Positions 43,507 through 49,704 of a stretch of DNA of 49,704 bases are shown here, piece after piece; position 1 is the first letter of the stretch; the number at the start of each line of letters is the position of its first letter. A program made the position numbers and the translations under genes. Under the pieces are notes generated by a model. That model saw only the letters and a program-made list of their open reading frames with translations, searched no databases and was not told where the DNA came from. Source of the stretch: Ignavibacteriota bacterium (GTDB lineage Bacteria > Bacteroidota > Ignavibacteria > Ignavibacteriales > Melioribacteraceae); the NCBI GenBank assembly GCA_002746605.1, contig PDPT01000049.1:1-49704 (forward strand). The letters are read 5' to 3'.

Positions 43507-44820
43507 ATGAAAAAGAAAATTCTAATAATTCTATTCTTGTCAATTTCTGCAATATTTTCACAGGCAAGAAAAATTGATTTTACAGAATATAAATTGGATA
43601 ACGGTTTAAAGGTAATTTTACACAAAGATAATACTACTCCCATTGTGGCAGTAGGAATTATGTACCATGTTGGTTCTAAAAATGAAGACCCTTCAAGAAC
43701 AGGTTTTGCTCACTTTTTTGAGCATTTAATGTTTGAAGGAAGTCAAAATATTCAGAGAGGTGAACTCGATAAAATCTTAGCGAAGGCAGGTGCAACTAAT
43801 AATGCAAATACTTCTCAGGATAGAACATACTACTTTGAAATTCTCCCTTCCAATGAATTGGAACTTGGTCTTTGGGTTGAATCGGAAAGACTTCTACATG
43901 CTAAAATTGATGAAATTGGTGTAGAAACTCAAAGAAAAGTTGTTAAAGAAGAGAAGAAACAAAGAATTGATAACCAGCCTTACGGATCGCTTATGCAGGA
44001 AATTTTTGTGAGAGCATTTAAGAAACATCCTTACAACTGGGTGCCAATAGGTTCTGAACAATATATTGATGAAGCAACAATTGAAGAGTTTAGAGATTTC
44101 TATAAAACTTTTTATGTACCTGAAAATGCTACATTAGTAATTGCCGGTGATATTGAAATAGATAAAACTAAAGAATATGTAGCAAAATATTTTAAAGATA
44201 TTCCCAAAGGTAATCATGAAATACCAAGACCAACCGTTGTTGAACCGCCGTTAAACGGAGAAATTAGAGATACGGTTTTCGATAATATTCAACTTCCGTT
44301 AGTTGTACAAGCGTATAGAGTTCCTTCAATAAATCATGAAGATTCTTACGCTATTGAGATGTTGAGTTCTTTACTTTCAGGTGGACCAAGCTCCAGATTG
44401 AGAAAAGCATTGGTTGATAATAAACAAAGTGCAGTGGAAGTTGCTTCATTCAATTTTGGCTTGGAAGATCAAGGATTATTTATGATTTACGGAGTCTCTA
44501 ATATGGGTATTAGTGCCGATACTGTTGAAAAAGACATTCAAGAGGAACTCAATAAAGTAATAAATGAAAAAATGCTCGAAAAAGAATTCCAAAAATTAAA
44601 AAATCAAATAGAAAGTAATTATGTTGGTGGCAGATCCAGTATGGCTGGTTTAGCCAGTAAGCTTGCTAGCTACAGTGTTATGAATGGTAATACCAATTTA
44701 ATTAATACTGAAATTGATAAATACAAAAATGTAACTATTGATGATATTCAAAGAGTTGCTAAAAAGTATTTATCGAAAGATAACAGAGTAGTTCTATATT
44801 ATTTGCCTAAATCTGAATAA
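43507..44820 (+). CDS. M16 peptidase, catalytic (HxxEH) subunit
   Basis: A 437-residue exported M16B zinc peptidase. Signal peptide 1-19, then the zinc/catalytic motif HFFEHLMFEG with His69, Glu72 and His73, and the distal Glu in KVVKEEKKQRIDN. The C-terminal half lacks the Arg/Tyr pair that positions substrate in M16 enzymes (LVDNKQSAVEVAS stands where R-x(n)-Y is expected). The next gene carries that pair but lacks HxxEH. Two half-enzymes probably form one heterodimer in the periplasm, as in Sphingomonas M16B pairs. Confidence 0.93.
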   Translation: MKKKILIILFLSISAIFSQARKIDFTEYKLDNGLKVILHKDNTTPIVAVGIMYHVGSKNEDPSRTGFAHFFEHLMFEGSQNIQRGELDKILAKAGATNNANTSQDRTYYFEILPSNELELGLWVESERLLHAKIDEIGVETQRKVVKEEKKQRIDNQPYGSLMQEIFVRAFKKHPYNWVPIGSEQYIDEATIEEFRDFYKTFYVPENATLVIAGDIEIDKTKEYVAKYFKDIPKGNHEIPRPTVVEPPLNGEIRDTVFDNIQLPLVVQAYRVPSINHEDSYAIEMLSSLLSGGPSSRLRKALVDNKQSAVEVASFNFGLEDQGLFMIYGVSNMGISADTVEKDIQEELNKVINEKMLEKEFQKLKNQIESNYVGGRSSMAGLASKLASYSVMNGNTNLINTEIDKYKNVTIDDIQRVAKKYLSKDNRVVLYYLPKSE

Positions 44821-44844
44821 TTTAAAAAAGAATTGGAGAAAAAA

Positions 44845-46920
44845 ATGAAATTGAAAATTTTAATCATGATTTTGCTTGCGGCTTTCGTAAGCAACTTCGC
44901 TCAAGTAGATAGAACAGTGCAGCCTAAGGCAGGTCCTGCACCGGAAATAAAGTTTGGTAAGTATGAATCATTTACTTTGGATAACGGCTTAAAAGTTTTT
45001 TTGGTAGAAAATCATAAAGTCCCTAAAATAAACTTTCGGTTAATGCTTAATCATGATCCTTATTTAGAGAAAGAGAATGTTGGCGTTTCAGATTTGGCTG
45101 GCAGCTTATTAGGAAAGGGAACAAAAACTAAAACAAAAGAAGAAATTGATGAAGCCGTAGATTTTATCGGAGCTTCTTTCACAACATCGGGAAACGGTAT
45201 TTCGGCTTCTTCATTAACAAAACATTTTGATGAATTACTGCAAATAACGGTAGATGTTTTATTTAATCCTGCATTCAAACAAGAAGAGTTTGATAAAATT
45301 AAAACTCGAACTATGTCAGGATTAGCAGCAGCTAAAGAAGAGCCTAACAAAATTGCTCAAAAAGTAGTTCCAGCACTTATTTACGGAAAAGATCATCCTT
45401 ACGGAGAAGTTTTTACCGAAGAAACTTTAGAATCTATTACAGTCGATATGTGCAAAGACTACGTAAACAATTATTTTAGACCTAACAACAGTTTGATGGC
45501 AATAGTTGGTGATATAAACAAAGACGAAGCTAAAAAATATGTTGAAAAATATTTTGGTGATTGGAAAGCGAAAGAAGTTGTTAACAAGAAATATGAAACA
45601 CCTCAAATGCCTGAGCAAAATATTGTTGCAATTTCTGACCGACCTAATTCGGTTCAATCTGTTATAAGTGTTGCATATCCTATTGAGTTAAAAGTTGGGA
45701 GCGAAGACGCTATAAAAGCAAAAGTACTTAATACAATACTCGGTGGCGGATTTTCTTCTCGCTTAAATCAAAATTTAAGAGAAAAACACGCTTTTACGTA
45801 CGGAGCAGGTTCAAGACTTTCATCGGATAAGTTTGTAGGTAGTTTTTTAGCAAACTCAATGGTAAGAAACGAAGTTACCGATAGTGCAGTTCAAGAAATT
45901 TTGAATGAGATGAACAGACTAAAAACCGAAAAAGTAACTGAAGAAGAATTGCAGATGATAAAAAATTATATAAGCGGAAGTTTTGGAAGGTCTTTAGAAA
46001 ATCCCGAAACAATTGCACGTTTTGCAATTAACTCGTACAAATATAATTTACCTGATAATTACTATCAAAATTATTTGAAGAAACTTGAACAAGTTACTGC
46101 AGATGATATTTTGGAAATGGCTAAAAAATATTTACATCCTGATAAAGCTCATATTATTATTGTTGGTAATGCAAAAGAAATAGCCGATGGGTTAAAGAAA
46201 TATACTCCAACAAATGAAATCAAGTATTATGATATTTATGCTAATGAATATGATCCAACCAAAGCATCAGTAATACCTAAAGGTGTTACCGCACAAACAG
46301 TTATTGAAAAATACTATGAAGCTTTAGGTGGAAAAGATAAAATATTAAATATTAAAGACTCAAAAATTGTTATGAAAGCTAAGATGCAAGGCACGGATAT
46401 TACTCTTACTCTTTTGAAAAAAGAACCGAATAAATTATATCAAGAAATTGATTTTGGAAGCGGAAAGCAAGTTGTGGTTTTCGATGGAACTAAAGGTGAG
46501 ATGAGAATGATGGGACAAAAACAAACTTTGGGCGAAGATAAACTTAGTGCACTCGATTACCAAGCCAGAATAGCTCCATTGTTAGACCCAGAAAAAAATA
46601 ATATTAAATTAGAGTTGGCAGGTATGGAAAAAGTTGATGGGAAAGATGCTTATAATTTAATAGTAACTTTAAAAAACGGCGATAAAATAAATAATTATTT
46701 CGACGTAAACACCGGACTTAAAATTAAAGAGAAATCATTACTAAAAACTCCTCAAGGTAATTTTAATCAAGAAATTATTCAAGAGGATTATAAAGAGTTT
46801 GACGGAATTCTAACTCCTACAAAGATAATTCAAGTTACCGGACCTGAAAGAATGGAAATGGTAATTGATTCGGTTGAATACAACATCGGTCTTAATGATT
46901 CAAAATTTGAAGTAAAATAA
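44845..46920 (+). CDS. M16 peptidase-like partner (R/Y subunit) with C-terminal extra domain
   Basis: A 691-residue exported protein. The start is the ATG at 44845 (GGAG upstream); a TTG at 44833 would add four residues. The first M16 domain has GVSDLAGSLLGKG where HxxEH should be, so it lacks the zinc site. The second domain has LREKHAFTYGAGS, the Arg/Tyr substrate-positioning pair. After about residue 485, a further 200-residue domain follows (YYEALGGKDKILNIKDSKI, DGTKGEM, YNIGLND) resembling outer-membrane lipoprotein-sorting folds. It follows the catalytic subunit by 24 nt. Confidence 0.9.
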   Translation: MKLKILIMILLAAFVSNFAQVDRTVQPKAGPAPEIKFGKYESFTLDNGLKVFLVENHKVPKINFRLMLNHDPYLEKENVGVSDLAGSLLGKGTKTKTKEEIDEAVDFIGASFTTSGNGISASSLTKHFDELLQITVDVLFNPAFKQEEFDKIKTRTMSGLAAAKEEPNKIAQKVVPALIYGKDHPYGEVFTEETLESITVDMCKDYVNNYFRPNNSLMAIVGDINKDEAKKYVEKYFGDWKAKEVVNKKYETPQMPEQNIVAISDRPNSVQSVISVAYPIELKVGSEDAIKAKVLNTILGGGFSSRLNQNLREKHAFTYGAGSRLSSDKFVGSFLANSMVRNEVTDSAVQEILNEMNRLKTEKVTEEELQMIKNYISGSFGRSLENPETIARFAINSYKYNLPDNYYQNYLKKLEQVTADDILEMAKKYLHPDKAHIIIVGNAKEIADGLKKYTPTNEIKYYDIYANEYDPTKASVIPKGVTAQTVIEKYYEALGGKDKILNIKDSKIVMKAKMQGTDITLTLLKKEPNKLYQEIDFGSGKQVVVFDGTKGEMRMMGQKQTLGEDKLSALDYQARIAPLLDPEKNNIKLELAGMEKVDGKDAYNLIVTLKNGDKINNYFDVNTGLKIKEKSLLKTPQGNFNQEIIQEDYKEFDGILTPTKIIQVTGPERMEMVIDSVEYNIGLNDSKFEVK

Positions 46921-46934
46921 AAATCATTTTTTAA

Positions 46935-46964
46935 GCTTGTCCCAGTTTTATAATTGGGACAAGC
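46935..46964 (+). terminator. Terminator-like hairpin after the M16 pair
   Basis: GCTTGTCCCA pairs with TGGGACAAGC over 10 bp around a 10-nt AT-rich loop. It follows the M16 partner stop. The 3' flank is ATTAAAAAAC rather than a T-run. Confidence 0.65.
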
Positions 46965-47002
46965 ATTAAAAAACAATTCTAATCTAATTAATTCTTCTCG
47001 GC

Positions 47003-47611
47003 ATGCAAAAGTTTTCAACCGTTGTTTTCGATTTAGGAAAAGTTCTAATAAACTTTGACCATAATATTTGGATAAGTTCTTACAATAAAATTTCATCCGG
47101 TTTAGGTAATAGATATTATAAAAAATATAACGAAAATTATTTTGTTCACAGTAATTACGAAAGCGGTAAAATATCCGATGCCGAATTTATAAAATACAAT
47201 TTGGATTGGTTGGAAAATTATGTTAGTAAAAAAGATTTCATAAAAATATTTTCTGAAATATTTGAACCTCAAAAAGAAGTAATTGCTCTTTTACCTAAAC
47301 TAAAAAATAAATATAAATTAGTGTTGCTTTCTAATACAAACAATATCCATAAAATATATGGCTGGGAGCATTATCAATTCCTAAAATACTTTGATAAGTT
47401 AATCTTATCTTTTGAAATCGGGGCAAACAAACCGGAAGAAAAAATTTATAAATCAGTAGAAAATTTTACAAAAGAAAAACCGGAGACACATATTTTTATA
47501 GATGATATCCTGGAATATGTAGAAGCACCCAAAAAATTAGGATGGGAGGGAATACAATTTAAAGGATATGAAAATTTAACAGCGGAATTAAAAACAAGGA
47601 ATATAATTTAG
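47003..47611 (+). CDS. HAD-superfamily hydrolase (YihX/subclass IA-like)
   Basis: A 202-residue HAD phosphatase or related hydrolase. Motif I FDLGKVLINFD (nucleophile Asp10; the second Asp is replaced by Gly, as in the YihX-type DLGNV subgroup), motif II LLSNTN, motif III GANKPEEKIYK, motif IV HIFIDDILEYVEAPKKLG. A four-helix cap sits between motifs I and II. The substrate is likely a small phosphorylated metabolite. It is single, convergent with the ArsC/Spx-like gene. Confidence 0.88.
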   Translation: MQKFSTVVFDLGKVLINFDHNIWISSYNKISSGLGNRYYKKYNENYFVHSNYESGKISDAEFIKYNLDWLENYVSKKDFIKIFSEIFEPQKEVIALLPKLKNKYKLVLLSNTNNIHKIYGWEHYQFLKYFDKLILSFEIGANKPEEKIYKSVENFTKEKPETHIFIDDILEYVEAPKKLGWEGIQFKGYENLTAELKTRNII

Positions 47612-47649
47612 TTTGTTAGTTTTTTTTAAGCTATCAAATTTCTCAATTT

Positions 47650-47982
47650 TTAGAACCATGATTTCCAAACATCGGGTACATAACCGATAGTTGATTCTTT
47701 ACCATTACGCACAATTGGTGTTTTAATAATAAGAGGGTCTTCCAAAATTTCTTCTTCCGCATTAAAAACCATAAACTGCAAACCACGCTTTTTGTACTGC
47801 TTAGAATCTTTATCAATAAGATCATCAAGCTCAATTTTTCTTGTAATATTTTCTAATTCGCCAGAGCTTAAACTTTTTTCCGTTAAATCCCTAAAATGAA
47901 TTTGTATATTTCTTTCCTTGAAAAATCTCTGTGCTTTTTTTGTGTTGTTGCACTTTTTTGTACCTAATATTTGAATGTTCAT
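47650..47982 (-). CDS. ArsC/Spx/YffB-family protein
   Basis: A 110-residue thioredoxin-fold protein. The N-terminal Cys11 in GTKKCNNTKKA matches the C-x-x-T of YffB/ArsC/Spx proteins. The C-terminal KTPIVRNG carries the family P-x-V-R loop. Full arsenate reductase activity needs further Arg residues that cannot be confirmed by eye. It may be an arsenate reductase, a transcription-related Spx-like protein or a YffB-type protein. The arsM gene lies 8 kb away and is not in an operon with it. Confidence 0.82.
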   Translation of the reverse strand: MNIQILGTKKCNNTKKAQRFFKERNIQIHFRDLTEKSLSSGELENITRKIELDDLIDKDSKQYKKRGLQFMVFNAEEEILEDPLIIKTPIVRNGKESTIGYVPDVWKSWF

Positions 47983-48068
47983 AATTTTTTGTATTTTAAT
48001 TTGTGGAACAAAAACTTACTTGCAAATTTATAAACAAAGAATCACATTTGAAATTAAATACTAAAACT

Positions 48069-49211
48069 ATGAGAAAAACAATAATCACATTATTGATTTT
48101 ATTTTTTTTAAGCCTGATTAACTTAAATGCACAAGATGCTGAATTTGATTCGCTGATAGCAAAAGGTATAAACAAAGTTTATAATATAAAATTTGATGAA
48201 GCCGAAAAGATATTTTTGGAAGTTGAACGGAAATATCCTAAACATCCTGCGGGCAAATTTTTTGATGCAATGATTGTTTGGTGGAAAATTGCTTTAGACC
48301 AAAATAACGAAAAATATGATGATCTTTTTGAAGATAAACTGGAAAATGTAATTGATTTTTGTGATGATTTATTAGATGAAGATGAAAACAATGTTGATGC
48401 AATCTTTTTCAAAGGTGGTGCGTTGGGATTTAGAGGAAGATTATATTCTATAAGACAAAATTGGTTTGATGCCGCACTTGATGGTAAAGAAGCACTTCCT
48501 TTGGTCTATAGAGCATACGAAATTGATTCAACAAATGAAGATGTAAAACTCGGTTTTGGAATTTATAATTATTATGCAGAAGCAATTCCCGAAAAATATC
48601 CATTCATAAAGCCTACTATGATTTTCTTTCCGGATGGAGATAAAAGTAAAGGAATTAAACAGCTTGAAACTGCCGCTCAAAAAGCAAAGTATGCGGCAAT
48701 TGAATCGAAGTATTTCTTATTAAATTTGTACTATCAATTTGAAGAAGAACACAATAAAGCATTTATCTATGCAGAAGAATTACATAATATGTTTCCTGAT
48801 AATCCTACTTTTGAAAAATATTATGGTAGAATATTTGTTAAACGTGGTGATTATACCAAAGCTGCTACGGTTTTTAGCGATATAAAAAATAAATATTCAA
48901 GAAGGTTATCGGGTTACACCGATGTTCTTTTAAGAGAAGCCGAATATTATCTCGGTTCAAATTATATAAATAAAAATAAAATTGATCTTGCCGAAAAAAG
49001 TTTTCGAAACAGCTATGAAATTTCCAAAAGAATTGATAAAGAAGATGAAGAGAGCGGATTTCAAGTTAGTGCCGGATTATATCTTGCTAAAATTTACATG
49101 CAGAAAAAAGAATATGGCAAAGCAAAAAAATTATACAAAAGACTTTTAAAAGTTAGAAATTTTAATAACTCGCACAAAAAAGCTGAAAAATATTTGAAAG
49201 AATTAAAATAG
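48069..49211 (+). CDS. Exported TPR-repeat protein
   Basis: A 380-residue protein from the ATG at 48069, which precedes a clear signal peptide (RKTIITLLILFFLSLINLNAQ). An upstream in-frame extension (to 48003) lacks support. The mature part has helix-turn-helix repeats of TPR type: NKVYNIKFDEAEKIFLEVER, RGDYTKAATVFSDIKNKY, LAEKSFRNSYEISKRI and KEYGKAKKLYKRLLKVRN. The middle segment FGIYNYYAEAIPEKYPFIKP is a known feature of a Bacteroidota-type family of unknown function. It is probably a periplasmic scaffold protein. It ends before a 397-nt gene-free stretch. Confidence 0.8.
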   Translation: MRKTIITLLILFFLSLINLNAQDAEFDSLIAKGINKVYNIKFDEAEKIFLEVERKYPKHPAGKFFDAMIVWWKIALDQNNEKYDDLFEDKLENVIDFCDDLLDEDENNVDAIFFKGGALGFRGRLYSIRQNWFDAALDGKEALPLVYRAYEIDSTNEDVKLGFGIYNYYAEAIPEKYPFIKPTMIFFPDGDKSKGIKQLETAAQKAKYAAIESKYFLLNLYYQFEEEHNKAFIYAEELHNMFPDNPTFEKYYGRIFVKRGDYTKAATVFSDIKNKYSRRLSGYTDVLLREAEYYLGSNYINKNKIDLAEKSFRNSYEISKRIDKEDEESGFQVSAGLYLAKIYMQKKEYGKAKKLYKRLLKVRNFNNSHKKAEKYLKELK

Positions 49212-49608
49212 AAAGGTCTTTAAGTATGCCGAGTTGTCCACCGGAGCTTAGAATTTTAATATCATTTTTTGTGCAAAAGTATAAGCAGCCTTTGAAACTC
49301 CTTTCTTAGTTTTTGATAAATCAGATTTTAACAACGTAATTATTTTTTAGAAATATTTAATGTAGTTCCCTTATGTTTTACAACATTATTATTAACCAAT
49401 TTGCACAAAACTTGCTAACCTAACAATTGGTAACGTTCTGCTTGTTTATCATTATCATTATTATTATTATTATAAATGTACTTATAAAATAAACTTCTGA
49501 GCGTAACTGCGTATAACAGTGCCAGTAGTAAGATAATTACTAAATAATAACACTATTATTTACAAGAAGCAAAACCAGTTTTAAGAAAAAAAACAAAAAT
49601 TTTAGATT
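49212..49608. other. Gene-free stretch with decayed coding remnant and TTA repeat
   Basis: No intact gene is visible. On the minus strand a frame from about 49342 down to the TAA at 49248 reads SDLSKTKKGVSKAAYTFAQK; another frame just upstream reads VVKHKGTTLNISKK before a stop. These may be parts of one frameshifted gene, family unknown. A (TTA/ATT)-type short tandem repeat lies at about 49446-49475. Confidence 0.35.
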
Positions 49609-49704
49609 ATGAAAAAACTATTTATATTCATGATATTGTGCATAGCCGTTACAAGTTTTGCCCAAAAACGCACCTACCGTATTGGAATTTTATCTGATGC
49701 CTTA
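49609..49704 (+). CDS. Exported protein, cut by window end
   Basis: Only the first 32 residues are present: a signal peptide (KKLFIFMILCIAVTSFAQ) followed by KRTYRIGILSDAL. The R-I-G-I-L-S/T-D opening occurs in the N-terminal domains of some Bacteroidota TolC-family proteins and of substrate-binding proteins, so an efflux or binding function is possible but not shown. No convincing ribosome-binding site is seen. Confidence 0.6.
   Translation, partial: MKKLFIFMILCIAVTSFAQKRTYRIGILSDAL

Noticed and set aside
49480..49560. Motifs GCGTATAACAGTGCC and AACGTTCTGC, which resemble integron attC-like fragments
   Set aside because: No paired R''/L'' and R'/L' core sites or hairpin arms could be set out; similarity is only by short strings.
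1..49704. CRISPR arrays, prophage or toxin-antitoxin modules
   Set aside because: No repeat-spacer pattern, no phage structural or integrase genes, and no recognisable toxin-antitoxin pair were seen.

Overview
This is a low-GC (about 30% by eye), gene-dense bacterial chromosome segment. It carries no rRNA or plasmid/phage module, one tRNA, and almost entirely housekeeping or envelope genes. The gene families point to the Bacteroidota/Chlorobiota (FCB) side, with Ignavibacteria-like lineages the best guess: a LytS/LytTR two-component pair, a DUF3098 protein, Yip1 and outer-membrane beta-barrel proteins, the AmmeMemoRadiSam A/B pair, a LOR-type lysine-ketoglutarate reductase, and one promoter matching the Bacteroidota pattern TTTG-N19-TAnnTTTG. 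This is inference; there is no 16S gene in the window. TTG start codons are common (K+ channel, rarA, dprA, rpsU, typA).

Left part (1-5.8 kb): a cut-off TraB/TIKI-like lipoprotein and a TetR regulator with a candidate operator, then an operon on the minus strand with two LiaF-like membrane proteins, a LytS-type histidine kinase and a LytTR response regulator. Three direct repeats spaced exactly 21 bp lie upstream of that operon and look like autoregulatory LytTR sites. A TrkA/RCK potassium channel with an unusual selectivity filter diverges from it.

5.9-16.4 kb: rmuC, a penicillin-acylase-family hydrolase, a plus-strand run metF - Gfo/Idh oxidoreductase - ddl - ftsB/divIC-like - rarA, and a convergent minus-strand run of a small HTH-like protein, DUF3098, a lone bacterial-microcompartment vertex protein (EutN/CcmL) and dprA. 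The 16.4-17.5 kb stretch is a small scar: a TGA-interrupted small membrane gene, the C-terminal remnant of an IS256/Mutator transposase and a GNAT acetyltransferase.

17.5-30 kb: lysine-ketoglutarate reductase, an MltF-like lytic transglycosylase, tRNA(CAU), secG, a PBP4-type peptidase, a LOG-family protein, rpsU, an M14 peptidase, a STAS protein, a beta-barrel protein, a YpdA-like flavoprotein and typA. Several convergent or terminal gene ends are marked by clear hairpin terminators.

30-49.7 kb: an LD-carboxypeptidase lipoprotein and priA, preceded by a consensus promoter and a roughly 270-nt untranslated stretch. Then come a Yip1 protein, tryptophanase, the AMMECR1/MEMO pair, arsenite methyltransferase, glycyl-tRNA synthetase with an apparent ATC start codon, a lipoprotein serpin, a pair of M16 peptidases with complementary half-sites, a HAD hydrolase, an ArsC/Spx-like protein and a TPR protein. 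I see no prophage, CRISPR array or canonical defence island. The most unusual items are the phased LytTR-type repeats, the stray microcompartment vertex gene, the ATC-start glyS, the split-site M16 pair and the promoter with a long leader upstream of the LD-carboxypeptidase.
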